DNA of 64,000 nt from Porticoccaceae bacterium. Lineage in GTDB: Bacteria; Pseudomonadota; Gammaproteobacteria; Pseudomonadales; Porticoccaceae. A model generated the notes under the pieces. The model was not told the DNA's origin, ran no database searches, and saw only the letters and a list, made by a program, of their open reading frames with translations. The stretch lies in assembly GCA_018069525.1 (NCBI GenBank), contig JAGPUQ010000011.1, positions 173,292-237,291 of the forward strand, in the 5' to 3' direction. Within the stretch, counting starts at the first letter, position 1; every line of letters begins with the position of its first letter. Shown here piece by piece: positions 29,675 to 39,863 of the stretch. Both the position numbers and the translations under genes were made by a program.

Positions 29675-30538
29675 ATGCCAAGTAGTATGACGGCCTTTGC
29701 AAGGATCAGTAAGGAGTACCCATGGGGCACTTTGAGCTGGGAGTTGCGCACAGTGAATCACCGCTTTCTTGAACCCCATTTTCGGCTGCCGGAAAATTTG
29801 CGCGAATTAGAAACCCTGCTCAGGGGAAGTTTGCGAGGCAACTTGAATCGGGGCAAGCTCGATGCCAGTTTGCAGTTAGACCTTGCCGGACAGAACACCG
29901 ATATTGTTATTTCTCAGGATCGCGCCCGGGCCTACGTCCAGGCTTGCGACGCATTGAGCGCCATAATAAGTACTGCTGCGCCGCTGTCGCCCCTGGAGCT
30001 GTTGCAATTGCCGGGGGTGATACAGGCCACGGAATGCGACTACGAAGCTATTCAGCGCGAAGCTCTCGCGCTCTTTAATACCGCAGTAGATGATCTGAAA
30101 AAAGCTCGGCAGCGCGAAGGCAAGGTGCTTGGGGAGATAATTGTTCAGCGTCTCGCCACCATCGGCGCAGAAGCTAAAATCGTACGTGCCCGCCTGCCGG
30201 AACTGCTCCAGGCTCAGAAGGAAAGGCTCCAGCAGCGGCTCAGCGATGTGGTCGTCGACGTAGATGTCGGTCGCCTGGAACAGGAAATGGTCTATCACGC
30301 CCAGCGCGCCGATGTCGCCGAGGAGCTCGACCGGCTCGACGTTCATCTGGCAGAATTCGAACTTGCCCTCGCCGCGTCCGGGCCCATTGGGCGTCGTCTC
30401 GACTTTCTGTGTCAGGAGTTAAATCGGGAGGCCAATACGCTGTCGTCCAAATCTCTGGCGACAGATACCACCCGGGCCGCCGTAGAAATGAAAGTATTGA
30501 TTGAGCAAATACGTGAGCAAGTGCAAAACATAGAATGA
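29675..30538 (+). CDS. yicC: YicC family endoribonuclease
   Basis: 287 residues, typical. The N-terminus SSMTAFAR, ELRTVNHRFLEPHFRLPENL and the C-terminal GRRLDFLCQELNREANTLSSK are the family hallmarks. E. coli YicC has been described as an endoribonuclease involved in small-RNA turnover; that role is inferred here. It lies 43 bases before gmk, a conserved neighbour. Confidence 0.94.
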   Translation: MPSSMTAFARISKEYPWGTLSWELRTVNHRFLEPHFRLPENLRELETLLRGSLRGNLNRGKLDASLQLDLAGQNTDIVISQDRARAYVQACDALSAIISTAAPLSPLELLQLPGVIQATECDYEAIQREALALFNTAVDDLKKARQREGKVLGEIIVQRLATIGAEAKIVRARLPELLQAQKERLQQRLSDVVVDVDVGRLEQEMVYHAQRADVAEELDRLDVHLAEFELALAASGPIGRRLDFLCQELNREANTLSSKSLATDTTRAAVEMKVLIEQIREQVQNIE

Positions 30539-30581
30539 CGAATTATAGAATAATGGCAGGGCTAACAGATGGAGCCACAAG

Positions 30582-31199
30582 ATGAGCACCCGGGGAACAC
30601 TTTTTACCTTGTCCGCGCCCTCCGGCGCGGGTAAAACCAGCCTGGTCACTGCGCTGCTCGAAGATTGCGAGCGCATTAAAGTATCCGTATCGCATACCAC
30701 GCGCCCCAGGCGACCGGGAGAAATCGACGGCACCGACTATCATTTTGTCGATGAAACCAGCTTTATCGACATGCTTAACCACGACGCTTTCTTAGAACAT
30801 GCTCAGGTGTTTGATCACTATTACGGAACCTCTAGCCAGTGGGTGGAAGACACCCTGGCCAGCGGCGTTGACGTTATTCTTGAAATCGACTGGCAGGGCG
30901 CGACACAAATTCACCGCCTGATACCAGATTGCGTGCGGATCTTTATCCTGCCGCCGTCCCTGGACAGCCTAACGTCGCGGCTAACCGAGCGAGGGCAGGA
31001 CAATGCCGAGGTGATTGCGCGCCGGGTTGCCCAGGCCCAGGAAGAAATATCCCATTATGTGGAGTCCGACTACCTGATTATTAACGACAACTTCGACACC
31101 GCCCTCGGCGAACTTCACGCGGTCGTGCAGGGCCAACGTCTGCGTTTGGATGTACAGCAAGACAAACACGCCGAGCTGTTAAGCGCCTTGCTCAGCTAA
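30582..31199 (+). CDS. gmk: Guanylate kinase
   Basis: Phosphorylates GMP to GDP. 205 residues. P-loop LSAPSGAGKTSLVTALL (residues 10-26), the GMP-binding segment SHTTRPRRPGEIDGTDYHFV and EIDWQGATQI are complete. It is first in the gmk-rpoZ-spoT order, which links guanine nucleotide supply with (p)ppGpp metabolism. Confidence 0.97.
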   Translation: MSTRGTLFTLSAPSGAGKTSLVTALLEDCERIKVSVSHTTRPRRPGEIDGTDYHFVDETSFIDMLNHDAFLEHAQVFDHYYGTSSQWVEDTLASGVDVILEIDWQGATQIHRLIPDCVRIFILPPSLDSLTSRLTERGQDNAEVIARRVAQAQEEISHYVESDYLIINDNFDTALGELHAVVQGQRLRLDVQQDKHAELLSALLS

Positions 31200-31329
31200 G
31201 CCTTCGAGCGCGGGTAAGCGGCGCTGCAAACATCGCTATCCGAATATCAAAGTTTAAGTTAAAATAGCCGGTTCAGTATTTGTTATTCTCATTCATACCA
31301 ATACGTTCGTATACATTTAGAGGTTCAAG

Positions 31330-31644
31330 ATGGCTCGCATTACCGTGGAAGATTGCCTGGAAAACGTTGAAAATCGCTTTGAACTAGTGATGATTGGGGC
31401 CAAACGGGCGCGTCAGCTTGCCAACGGTACCAAAACCCCAATGGTGGAATGGGAAAATGACAAGCCCACCGTCGTCGCCCTCCGCGAAATCGCCGAGGGT
31501 TTTATCGACTCGAGCATTCTTAGTCAAACGGAAGAAATCGAAGAATTCCTGACTTTGGATATGGCCGAGGAAGCGTTTAGTGGTGTCAGCAGTGACGACA
31601 GCAATAGCGATGACGCTTCGCCCAGCCCGCTAGTAGAAGAATAA
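31330..31644 (+). CDS. rpoZ: RNA polymerase omega subunit
   Basis: 104 residues. [30 protein letters not shown] is the conserved core binding RNA polymerase beta'. It has a longer acidic Ser/Asp C-terminal tail. It lies 15 bases before spoT. The MAR motif also forms part of ppGpp site 1 in E. coli. Confidence 0.97.
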   Translation: MARITVEDCLENVENRFELVMIGAKRARQLANGTKTPMVEWENDKPTVVALREIAEGFIDSSILSQTEEIEEFLTLDMAEEAFSGVSSDDSNSDDASPSPLVEE

Positions 31645-31659
31645 GCTTCGGGGGAGTGT

Positions 31660-33777
31660 GTGTTGGAGGCTGTAGAATCCCTGCAAAGCAAACTTTCCTC
31701 CTACCTTCCATCGTCTGATGTACGGCGCGTATTACGCGCCTACGAATTCGCCCATCGCGGGCACGAAGGCCAGCTCCGCCACAGCGGCGAACCCTACATA
31801 ACCCACCCCGTAGCCGTCACTCATATCCTCGCCGACATGCACATGGATAGCGAGGGCTTGATGGCGGCACTGCTGCACGATGTCATCGAAGATACGCCGG
31901 TTACCCGGGGGCAGTTGAGTCGTCGTTTTGGCCGCAAAGTCTCCGCCCTGGTCGACGGCGTCAGCAAGCTTAGCGAAATTGAATTCTCCTCGCGCGCCGA
32001 ACAGCAAGCCGAGAACTTCCAAAAGATGGCTCTGGCCATGTCGCGAGATATTCGTGTGGTGCTGGTCAAGCTTGCCGACCGCCTGCACAATATGCGCACC
32101 CTCGGTGTGCTACCGCCAAAAAAACGCCGCCGCATCGCCCGTGAAACCCTCGATATTTACGCCCCGCTAGCTCAACGCCTGGGCATGAACGATATGCGCG
32201 TGGAGTTTGAAGAACTGGGTTTTGCTGCACTGTATCCGCTACGTCACTCGCGCATTCGCGAAGCTCTGAATCAAGCCCGGGGCCGACGCCGGGAAATCGT
32301 CACTGAGATTCAGGGCGCTTTAGATAACCGACTTAAAATCGAAAACATTTCCGCCACGGTAAGCGGTCGTGAAAAACATCTCTGGAGTATCTACCAGAAG
32401 ATGAAAACTAAAAAGCGTTCGTTTAAATCGCTGATGGACGTATTTGCGTTTCGCATCGTGGTAGAAAGCGTTGACGAATGCTATAGGGTATTGGGGGTTA
32501 TTCATAATCTCTACAAACCCATCTCGGGCGAATTCAAAGACTATATTGCCATTCCCAAGTCTAACGGTTACCAGTCGCTGCACACGGCCTTAGTGGGCAT
32601 GCACGGCGTGCCCATTGAAGTTCAGGTCCGTACCCGAGAAATGGATGATCTTGCTAATTTCGGCATTGCCTCCCACTGGTTTTATAAGTCCGGCCTGGAG
32701 CGCGCCCAAAATAGTGAATCCCGCGCGGGTCGCTGGGTTAAGGGTCTGTTGGAGATCCAGCAGCAGGCGGGCAATTCGCTAGAATTTATCGAGCACGTCA
32801 AAACCGACTTGTTTCCCGATGAGGTGTATCTGTTCACTCCCGGTGGAGACATTATCGAATTACCCAGCGGTGTAACGGCGGTGGATTTCGCCTACGCCGT
32901 ACACACCCAGGTCGGCAATACCTGCGTGGCATGTGAAATCAACGGTCAGCTCAGTCCCCTGTCACAGGGCCTGGAAAGCGGACAGCGCGTACGTATCGTT
33001 ACCGCACCCGGCGCGCAACCCAATCCGGCCTGGCTTAATTTTGTAATTACCGCCAAAGCCCGCAGCGCCATTCGTCATTTTTTGAAAACCCAGCAACATG
33101 AAGAATCCGTCGATCTGGGTAAACGTATGCTGGACGGAGCCCTGGCTAACTTTAATACCAGTTATAAAAAAATTCGCAAATCCCAGATCAAAACGTTGTT
33201 AAAAGAAACTGGAGCGCCCACGTTTGAAAGTGTACTCCAGCAAATTGGTATGGGTGATCGAGTGGCCTATGCGGTAGCCAACATATTAGTGCCGGAAAAC
33301 AAGCGCGGCGAGGCGACCAACAGCCGGACTAATTCGCCGATTGTCATCGAAAATAGTGACGACCTGATCACCAGCTTTGCGCGCTGTTGTTATCCCATTC
33401 CCGGCGATCTTATCCTCGGCCATATCAGTCCCGGACGTGGACTGGTGGTGCATCGGGAATCCTGTAAAAACCTCGCCAACATTCGCCATAATCGCGAAAA
33501 ATCAATGCCCCTGAGTTGGTCATCCACAGTTACTGGAGAATTTCCGGTCGAGTTAAAGCTGGAGGTGGCCTCGGAGCGGGGAATTATTGCCACGCTAGCC
33601 AGCCGCATGGCCGAACAGGAAGCCACCATCGAACGCATTAATGTCGACGAACGCGACACTCACACCAGCGTGGTGAATATCGTGCTCGAAACCCGAGACC
33701 GGATACATCTGGCTAATATAATACGTCGCATGCGCACGCTAAAGTCGGTGCACAGCGTGCACCGCGTCAAAAACTGA
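31660..33777 (+). CDS. spoT: Bifunctional (p)ppGpp synthetase/hydrolase SpoT
   Basis: 705 residues. Hydrolase domain: LLHDVIEDT (HD motif) with RLHNMRTL. Synthetase domain: [20 protein letters not shown] and [19 protein letters not shown], the catalytic site. TGS domain: [32 protein letters not shown]-terminal zinc-finger/ACT region follows. GTG 31660 is only three bases past the GGGGAG ribosome site, so TTG 31663, six bases from it, may be the true start. Confidence 0.96.
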   Translation: MLEAVESLQSKLSSYLPSSDVRRVLRAYEFAHRGHEGQLRHSGEPYITHPVAVTHILADMHMDSEGLMAALLHDVIEDTPVTRGQLSRRFGRKVSALVDGVSKLSEIEFSSRAEQQAENFQKMALAMSRDIRVVLVKLADRLHNMRTLGVLPPKKRRRIARETLDIYAPLAQRLGMNDMRVEFEELGFAALYPLRHSRIREALNQARGRRREIVTEIQGALDNRLKIENISATVSGREKHLWSIYQKMKTKKRSFKSLMDVFAFRIVVESVDECYRVLGVIHNLYKPISGEFKDYIAIPKSNGYQSLHTALVGMHGVPIEVQVRTREMDDLANFGIASHWFYKSGLERAQNSESRAGRWVKGLLEIQQQAGNSLEFIEHVKTDLFPDEVYLFTPGGDIIELPSGVTAVDFAYAVHTQVGNTCVACEINGQLSPLSQGLESGQRVRIVTAPGAQPNPAWLNFVITAKARSAIRHFLKTQQHEESVDLGKRMLDGALANFNTSYKKIRKSQIKTLLKETGAPTFESVLQQIGMGDRVAYAVANILVPENKRGEATNSRTNSPIVIENSDDLITSFARCCYPIPGDLILGHISPGRGLVVHRESCKNLANIRHNREKSMPLSWSSTVTGEFPVELKLEVASERGIIATLASRMAEQEATIERINVDERDTHTSVVNIVLETRDRIHLANIIRRMRTLKSVHSVHRVKN

Positions 33778-33787
33778 GGATAACTTT

Positions 33788-34171
33788 ATGCCCAACAAGG
33801 CCGTCATACACACCGAGCATGCCCCTGCGGCCATCGGTACTTACTCGCAAGCCGTCAAGGTCGGCAACACCGTTTATCTCTCTGGGCAGATTCCCCTGCT
33901 ACCCGAAACCATGACGTTGGTTGAGGGCGATATAAGCGCGCAAATTACCCAGGTGTTCCAAAATTTAAGTGCGGTGTGCGAAGCCGCAGGGGGCGATCTT
34001 AACGACCTGGTGAAGCTCAATATTTTCCTCACCGACCTCGGTCACTTTGCCACCGTCAACGAAATCATGGCGCAATTTTTTACCGCCCCCTATCCGGCGC
34101 GGGCGGCCATCGGCGTAAAATCTTTGCCCAAAGATGCCGCGGTAGAAATGGATGGGATTATGGTGGTTTAA
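33788..34171 (+). CDS. ridA: RidA family reactive-intermediate deaminase
   Basis: Trimeric protein that hydrolyses 2-aminoacrylate and other enamines formed by PLP enzymes. 127 residues. [20 protein letters not shown], the central [17 protein letters not shown] and [21 protein letters not shown] carry the catalytic Arg and the final Glu. It lies 10 bases after spoT, as in Pseudomonas, and is probably co-transcribed. Confidence 0.95.
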   Translation: MPNKAVIHTEHAPAAIGTYSQAVKVGNTVYLSGQIPLLPETMTLVEGDISAQITQVFQNLSAVCEAAGGDLNDLVKLNIFLTDLGHFATVNEIMAQFFTAPYPARAAIGVKSLPKDAAVEMDGIMVV

Positions 34172-34193
34172 GGCCACCCAACACGCTCGGCTT

Positions 34194-34733
34194 TCAGCCC
34201 TGTTCGTGAGCCAACAACCAACGTTTGGTATCTAAGCCACCGGCGAAACCGGTTAAAGAACCATCTTTACCGATAATGCGGTGGCAGGGCACTACAATCG
34301 GTATCGGATTTTTACTGTTCGCCATGCCCACTGCCCGCGATGCTTTGGGTTTAACGATAGCCGCGGCAATATCCCCATAACTGGCAGTCCTGCCGTAACC
34401 TATCTGTTGTAATTGCCGCCAAACGGTTTTTTGAAATTCAGTGCCGCTCGGGCGGAGAGGCAGATCAAAGGTTTTTAATTTCCCATCAAAATAATCTTGC
34501 AGTTGATTGATGGCCATATCAACGATGCGGTTCGAGTGCTTTGTGTCTCGTTGATCTGGCGACTTATTATTGGGCGATTTGCTATTAGGCTCTTTATTAG
34601 GGAAACGAATTTCGGTTATGCCTTCGTCATTGGCGAAAACTGTCAAGGGGCCAATAGGACTTGGCATTTTTTTCCAAAATAAATCACTCTGCAACGAGCT
34701 GTTTTCTGAAACCACATTTTTTTTAACGCTCAT
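34194..34733 (-). CDS. ogt: Methylated-DNA-[protein]-cysteine S-methyltransferase
   Basis: Removes O6-alkyl groups from guanine by irreversible transfer to its own Cys. 179 residues from ATG 34733, chosen for AGGAG five bases upstream. The active site is PIVVPCHRIIG, with RAVGMANSKNP before and GFAGGL after. The linker between the two domains contains three degenerate 15-bp repeats (34558-34602) encoding an Asn/Ser/Pro-rich stretch. It lies just downstream of the Ada-AlkA fusion, forming an alkylation-repair pair. Confidence 0.94.
   Translation of the reverse strand: MSVKKNVVSENSSLQSDLFWKKMPSPIGPLTVFANDEGITEIRFPNKEPNSKSPNNKSPDQRDTKHSNRIVDMAINQLQDYFDGKLKTFDLPLRPSGTEFQKTVWRQLQQIGYGRTASYGDIAAAIVKPKASRAVGMANSKNPIPIVVPCHRIIGKDGSLTGFAGGLDTKRWLLAHEQG
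34558..34602. repeat. 15-bp degenerate repeats in the ogt linker
   Basis: GGCGACTTATTATTG, GGCGATTTGCTATTA and GGCTCTTTATTAGGG in succession; in frame with ogt on the minus strand. Confidence 0.7.
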
Positions 34734-34781
34734 AAAAACTCCTATTCTTTTGTGCACATTACTCGGCGGCCACACCGTACT

Positions 34782-36305
34782 TTATGGCTGCGCATCAACC
34801 GACAGGCTTTCCCATAATAATAAGGTCGCGTAGCTTCCCCAGGGACTCACATCTTCGACGCTTACTGGAGTAAGCGATTCCAAACCGTCAGGCTTCAGTT
34901 TTTTCAAAGCATTTTTTACACCGAGATCGCCAAGTAAAAAAATATCCGGATCACCCATGCGGAAGGCTGCGTATTGCACGGTCCACGGCCCAATACCGGG
35001 AATGGCCAGCCAGTCCTCAAACGCGGTTTGCTTGACTGAAGCCTGTCTATTTTCATCGCCCATTACGTGCCTTGCTAGCAAGCGCAATGCTTGTCGACGT
35101 TTGTCCGGCATCGCCAGGAATTCCAGCTTTGAGCGTGCGACCGCTGCTGGCTCGGGGAAAAGTATAGTGGGGCTGTTACCCGCGGACTTTTCATCCCCCC
35201 GACTTAGCGGCACACCCAGCTCGTTCACCAAACGAGTGACCATATTATGCGCGGCCTTAACCGACACTTGCTGACCAAGAATAGCTCGGGTTCCCGCTTC
35301 AAAGGCCGCCCACATTCCCGGTAAGCGCAAGCCTTTGCGCACAACCGGCGCCAGCACCGCATTACCTCCCAGGTGTCGTGAAATAGCTTTTGTATCTGCA
35401 TCAAGATCCAGCAGACGACGAATTTTCTGAACGACCGCCAGTGTGTGTTGGGGTTCTGATAACGCAAGTTCAATACTAAACCCATCTTTATCCGGCCGAT
35501 GGATCGCGGTAAACCAACCGACGCAGCCCTGGTAAGAAAAACTTCGGCTGTAGCTGTTGTCACTCAGCACCTCCAGGCCCGCAATTTGTCGGGCCCGGTA
35601 AAATTCCCGTACTGCTGCCCAATCGTAGGGTGGTCGATAACTGAGAAATAAAGCGAGGGTTCCGCTCTCCAATCGTAGGTTTGGCGATATTTTTTTGGCA
35701 GCGCTTCGGCGCAATTGCCGGGGGTTTGAGCCCATCAGTTCGGCAAATACCGTATTAAAGCGCCGGGTACTACCAAAACCAGCAATATTGGCTACTTCAG
35801 TCACTGGTAATGTCGTTTGTTGCAGTAATTGTTTGGCAAATAAGGCGCGGCGGAAATTCACATATTTTTTCGGTGACGTACCTAAGTGCTGCTGAAATAA
35901 TTTGCGTAGGTAGCGATCACTCACGCCTAGCCGTTCCGCGAATTGCGGCAGGGATTGGCCGGCCCACTCGCCATCGTCAATCATTCGTACCGCACGGATC
36001 AGTGTCGTTTCCGCGCCTCGCCAGGCGGGAGAACCCGGAGCCGCTTCGGGCCGACAACGTAGACAGGGCCGCAACCCGGCTTGCGCAGCACCGAGCGCGG
36101 TCGCATAGTAAGTTACATTAGTTTCCTTCGGCGGTGTTGCCGGACAAATCGATCGGCAAAAAATCCCGGTGGTACGTACACCGGTAAAAAACAGGCCATC
36201 GAAACGGGCGTCGCGAGCGAGACGCGCCTTGCTGCAAACCGACTGAGTTAAAGCAGGTTTGTTTAAGGTAGAACGATCAAATGATTGAGCAGCACCCGGA
36301 GTCAT
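34782..36305 (-). CDS. Ada N-terminal regulator fused to AlkA 3-methyladenine glycosylase
   Basis: 507 residues from the ATG at 36303-36305. Domain order: Ada zinc domain with four Cys (FCRSICPATPPKETNV and PCLRCRPE), which in Ada accepts a methyl from phosphotriesters; AraC-type HTH (LPQFAERLGVSDRYLRKLFQ and VANIAGFGSTRRFNTVF); AlkA N-terminal domain; HhH-GPD glycosylase with ILGQQVSVKAAHN and AIPGIGPWTVQYAAFRMGDPD. The O6-methylguanine domain of Ada is absent and is supplied by the adjacent ogt. Likely a self-regulating adaptive-response protein. Confidence 0.92.
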   Translation of the reverse strand: MTPGAAQSFDRSTLNKPALTQSVCSKARLARDARFDGLFFTGVRTTGIFCRSICPATPPKETNVTYYATALGAAQAGLRPCLRCRPEAAPGSPAWRGAETTLIRAVRMIDDGEWAGQSLPQFAERLGVSDRYLRKLFQQHLGTSPKKYVNFRRALFAKQLLQQTTLPVTEVANIAGFGSTRRFNTVFAELMGSNPRQLRRSAAKKISPNLRLESGTLALFLSYRPPYDWAAVREFYRARQIAGLEVLSDNSYSRSFSYQGCVGWFTAIHRPDKDGFSIELALSEPQHTLAVVQKIRRLLDLDADTKAISRHLGGNAVLAPVVRKGLRLPGMWAAFEAGTRAILGQQVSVKAAHNMVTRLVNELGVPLSRGDEKSAGNSPTILFPEPAAVARSKLEFLAMPDKRRQALRLLARHVMGDENRQASVKQTAFEDWLAIPGIGPWTVQYAAFRMGDPDIFLLGDLGVKNALKKLKPDGLESLTPVSVEDVSPWGSYATLLLWESLSVDAQP

Positions 36306-36408
36306 AGCAGCAGTGTAGCTCGGCCTTGCGTATAAACCAGCCGTTTTCGGAACTTTAAGTAAAACCCTAATTCCCGACTGTATAACCAACTACAGCCTCA
36401 CTATCGAA

Positions 36409-37350
36409 TTAGAGTTGGCGAATCCATTGTCGCCAGTCTTTATCCAGGGCCTTGATTCCGCCGGGGTAGTGGCTAGCGAAATCTCCAGACAGGCCGCCTT
36501 TTAAGGCATTTATGCGTTCTGGCGTCGATAATAAAAATCGCATCAATGACCAGGCGATCATATAGCGACGGCGCTCCGCTCGCCGACCCTCCCCCGACCA
36601 TTTGTCGCGGTAATTGAAGTAATTTTGTGCTGGCTCCAACGAGCCTTCACGGAGCTTGTGCTGAATTTTTCTCGTCCATTCATCATTTTTTCTAAATACC
36701 ATCTTTCCTCGAGTATAGGTGCTGCTTTCAAACACCTCGGCGATACCCTCGCTGATCCAAGGCGATACATTGTATTTTCTCATCGCCATTATCGCGTGGG
36801 AGGCCTCGTGAAACAGCACGCCCATCGTCGCCTCGGCAAATTCTGTGCCGTGCATCAATACTTCCCGATTGCGGTGCGAATAGTGGCTACGGTAATATGG
36901 CAGACTGCCGCTAGTCTCTGCCTGATAACGCTCGAAGCTATGATGGTCGCCGAATATTTTTATTTTGACTGGCCACGGGGCAACAGGGTCCCAACCTAAA
37001 GATTCCACATAAAATGTATACATCCCTCTGATCTGATTTCCGATAAGGTTTAGGCGCTCCTTGCTCATCCCGTACCCAATCAATTCAATGTGAATTTTGA
37101 CTGTTATTTTTTCTTCTTTTCTATCTTCGACCAGTTTAGGTAATTCAGTATCGCCCAACTCTTCAAATTCCCCGAACTCTATAAAATTTCCTTCCTTAGA
37201 GATTTTTTCACTAATCTCTTCGGATTTTCTATCGGCCACGTTTCTCTCAGAAAAATGTGTGACGCCCTCCTCGTCCACCCACGTGTAAATCTCTCCATAC
37301 GCCTTCGCATAGAAAATTAGCATAACCAAAAGAACCAAGTAGTGTCGCAT
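36409..37350 (-). CDS. DUF4124 protein with HExxH peptidase-like domain
   Basis: 313 residues. Signal peptide (YLVLLVMLIFYAKAYG), then a short DUF4124 segment (EIYTWVDEEGVTHFSERN), then a domain with LFHEASHAIMAMR, an HExxH zinc motif, followed by WISEGIAEVFES, whose Glu may be the third ligand. This is the pattern of gluzincin-type (peptidase MA-like) proteins. Secreted to the periplasm. Substrate unknown. It contains many Lys/Glu codons and lies alone between the alkylation-repair genes and a divergent DsbA-like gene. Confidence 0.8.
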   Translation of the reverse strand: MRHYLVLLVMLIFYAKAYGEIYTWVDEEGVTHFSERNVADRKSEEISEKISKEGNFIEFGEFEELGDTELPKLVEDRKEEKITVKIHIELIGYGMSKERLNLIGNQIRGMYTFYVESLGWDPVAPWPVKIKIFGDHHSFERYQAETSGSLPYYRSHYSHRNREVLMHGTEFAEATMGVLFHEASHAIMAMRKYNVSPWISEGIAEVFESSTYTRGKMVFRKNDEWTRKIQHKLREGSLEPAQNYFNYRDKWSGEGRRAERRRYMIAWSLMRFLLSTPERINALKGGLSGDFASHYPGGIKALDKDWRQWIRQL

Positions 37351-37472
37351 AAAAATTTGATCTATTGCCCGCTTAAGATAATACCGGCGTTAATGCATGT
37401 ATTGAATGTCAGTGGAACGTCATTATTTTATACTATACTTGAGAACATATTATCTTTCGCGAGGCGACCTCA

Positions 37473-38114
37473 ATGAAAATCGACATTATTTCCGACGTGG
37501 TCTGCCCCTGGTGCTACGTCGGCAAAAAGAACCTCGAAGCGGCTATGGCCCAGCGCCCGGAAATCTCGTTTGAGATTCAGTGGTTTCCCTACCAGCTACA
37601 TCCGGAGGCACCGGTAGCGGGTTACAACTACCACCAAACCATCGAGCGCAAGTATGGCAAAGCCCAAGCCTCTGCAATGTTTGAGAATCTAGCCCGTGCC
37701 GGGCAGGCCGCAGATATCGACTTTCATCTCGATAAAATCGAACTCGGGGCAAACACCCTGCAAGCCCATCGCTTGCTGGATCTGGCCTGGCATCAAGGTT
37801 TACAAAACGAACTTGCCGAGGCCTTGTTCAAGGCTTATTTTTGTGAGGGTGAGTTTGTCGGAGATGACACGGTTTTAACGAAGTTAGCGGGCGAGGTCGG
37901 AATGGATCGCCACGAGGTGAGTGATTACCTTGCCAGCGACGCCGGCAGCGAACTCGTTAGAAAACAAATCGCGTTCGCCCGGCAGAATGACGTCACCGGC
38001 GTGCCCTCATTTAGCTTCGACGGTATGTTTGCGATTAGCGGCGGCCAGGCGGTGGAAGTCTTTGTTTCCATGATCGACCGCATCAATAACAAATCCCAGG
38101 CCAACGCGTCCTGA
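37473..38114 (+). CDS. DsbA family oxidoreductase, FrnE-like
   Basis: 213 residues, no signal peptide, so cytoplasmic. Thioredoxin-fold active site DVVCPWCYVGKKNLE (CPWC, residues 11-14) near the N-terminus, helical insertion, and cis-Pro segment VTGVPSFSFDGMFAISGGQ. This matches the FrnE/2-hydroxychromene-2-carboxylate isomerase branch. Partner substrates unknown; redox or isomerase activity cannot be separated from sequence alone. Confidence 0.88.
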   Translation: MKIDIISDVVCPWCYVGKKNLEAAMAQRPEISFEIQWFPYQLHPEAPVAGYNYHQTIERKYGKAQASAMFENLARAGQAADIDFHLDKIELGANTLQAHRLLDLAWHQGLQNELAEALFKAYFCEGEFVGDDTVLTKLAGEVGMDRHEVSDYLASDAGSELVRKQIAFARQNDVTGVPSFSFDGMFAISGGQAVEVFVSMIDRINNKSQANAS

Positions 38115-38187
38115 GCTACATCGTTTACCAAAACGTTTTGAGTTTTGCCTGCTAACAGGGTCGTAGGGTGAATCAGTCACTCTTTTT

Positions 38188-39834
38188 CTAATACACTTTT
38201 TCTAGCACAAAGCCTTCATAATTTTTTTCAGCAACCTCGTCAAGCCTTCGGTAAAAATTCGGTCCGCCCAGATACACGGTAAACTGGCGATGTTTACCGG
38301 GAATATTAGCGCCCGAATACCACGAATCTATATCTGCCGAAAACATGGTTTGTCCGGCAATTTCAGCTACCTCCTGTCCCCACGCCTCTTCCGCAGCAGC
38401 TGTCGGCTCAATCACACCCTGTCCCTGCTCCCGCAGGTAATGAATGCAGTCTCTAATCCAGTCGGACTGCAACTCTGCGCCCAGGGGCATATTGAACAGT
38501 ACCGACGGCGATTCCGGCCCGTGGATCATAAACAGGTTCGGAAACTCAGGGATGGTCATTCCAAGATACGTACTGAAGCGTTCGGCCCACTTATCTTTAA
38601 GGCTAATGCCACCCCGACCGCGGGGATTCAAACCTACAAATGCCCCCGTAATGGCATCGTAACCGGTGGCGAAAATCAGAATATCCAGTGCGTGTTCTTC
38701 GCCAGCTACTGTGCGTATACCCGTAGGGGTAATCGTCTCAATGGCATCCTCACGCAGATCTACCAGAGTGACATTATCGCGGTTGTAGGTCGCGTAATAC
38801 CCCTTATCGAGCACCTGTCTTTTGGTACCCACTTGGTAGTCAGGTAGTAGTTTTTCAAGCACAGCGGGGTCATCTACCAGGTCGCGAATTTTGGCGCGCA
38901 TAAATTCTGCCAACTCGGCGTTGGCCTCTTCATTGGTGAGAATATCGGAGTAGCTATCAAACAAAATACTGAGGCCGCCTTTACGCCAGAGTTTTTCATA
39001 CAACTCCCGACGTTGCTCGGCCGAGTGATCCCGCGATGAGAGTTTTGGTGCCGGGTAGGGAGCTCCGAGGGGCGACTTCATCATCTGGTCGCGAACCGTC
39101 GCCCAGTTTTTTCGCGCCTCACTCACAAAAGCTGGATCCAGAGGGCGATTGCCAGCGGGGATAGTGAACTGCGGAGTACGCTGAAAAACTGTGAGATGTG
39201 CAGCCTCCTCGGCAATCACCGGAATGGCCTGAATACCAGAAGACCCGGTGCCAATCACCCCAACCCGCTTACCCGCAAACTCAACCTTTTCCTGAGGCCA
39301 GTGGCCGGTGTGATAACACTCGCCAGCAAAACTCTCGAAGCCCGCAATATCAGGCATGTTGGTCTGCGACAAAGTGCCCAGCGCACAAATAAGGAACTGC
39401 GCATTGATTTTTTCACCAGCGCTCGTCTCAATCGCCCAGCGCTGAGCCGCTTGGTCATAGTGCGCAGACGTCACTCGGGTTTCCAGATGAATGTCCCGAC
39501 GCAAATCAAACTTGTCGGCGACATAATTGAGATAGGCCAGCACCGAAGCCTGATCGGGCTGAGTTTCGGACCAGTCCCATTCCTGCACGAGCTCTTCAGA
39601 AAATGTGTAGCAATAAAATGGACCACCTGGAAAGTCCACCCTCGCTCCCGGGTAACGATTCCACCACCAGGTGCCCCCAACTCCCCCCGCCGCATCGTAA
39701 GCCCTTACGGAGAGCCCGCTTTCACGCAAACTATGCAGCGCGTACATCCCGCCAAAGCCAGCCCCTATAACAACAGCGTCAAGGGTTTGCGTAGCGTCTG
39801 CTGCCGTACTTTGTTGGCCTTGCTCTTCAGGCAT
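38188..39834 (-). CDS. Flavin-containing Baeyer-Villiger-type monooxygenase
   Basis: 548 residues from ATG 39834, chosen for GGGGAG nine bases upstream. FAD site AVVIGAGFGGMYALHSLRE with YDAAGGVGGTWWWNRYPG, the Baeyer-Villiger fingerprint FAGECYHTGHWP, NADPH site VGVIGTGSSGIQAIPVIA and the late ATGYDAITGAF. These define the cyclohexanone/phenylacetone monooxygenase class, which turns ketones into esters or lactones with NADPH and O2. The ketone substrate cannot be predicted. It stands downstream of yjdM on the same strand. Confidence 0.92.
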   Translation of the reverse strand: MPEEQGQQSTAADATQTLDAVVIGAGFGGMYALHSLRESGLSVRAYDAAGGVGGTWWWNRYPGARVDFPGGPFYCYTFSEELVQEWDWSETQPDQASVLAYLNYVADKFDLRRDIHLETRVTSAHYDQAAQRWAIETSAGEKINAQFLICALGTLSQTNMPDIAGFESFAGECYHTGHWPQEKVEFAGKRVGVIGTGSSGIQAIPVIAEEAAHLTVFQRTPQFTIPAGNRPLDPAFVSEARKNWATVRDQMMKSPLGAPYPAPKLSSRDHSAEQRRELYEKLWRKGGLSILFDSYSDILTNEEANAELAEFMRAKIRDLVDDPAVLEKLLPDYQVGTKRQVLDKGYYATYNRDNVTLVDLREDAIETITPTGIRTVAGEEHALDILIFATGYDAITGAFVGLNPRGRGGISLKDKWAERFSTYLGMTIPEFPNLFMIHGPESPSVLFNMPLGAELQSDWIRDCIHYLREQGQGVIEPTAAAEEAWGQEVAEIAGQTMFSADIDSWYSGANIPGKHRQFTVYLGGPNFYRRLDEVAEKNYEGFVLEKVY

Positions 39835-39863
39835 TGTTGATATCTCCCCGGATGTAGAAGCAG

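Noticed and set aside
37402..37439. Possible sigma-70 promoter before the FrnE-like gene (TTGAAT and TATACT)
   Set aside because: The spacing between the two hexamers is over 20 bases in every pairing, too long for a normal promoter.
39196..39840. 214-residue + strand frame opposite the monooxygenase gene
   Set aside because: Antisense to the well-supported FAD domain; no start signal or domain.
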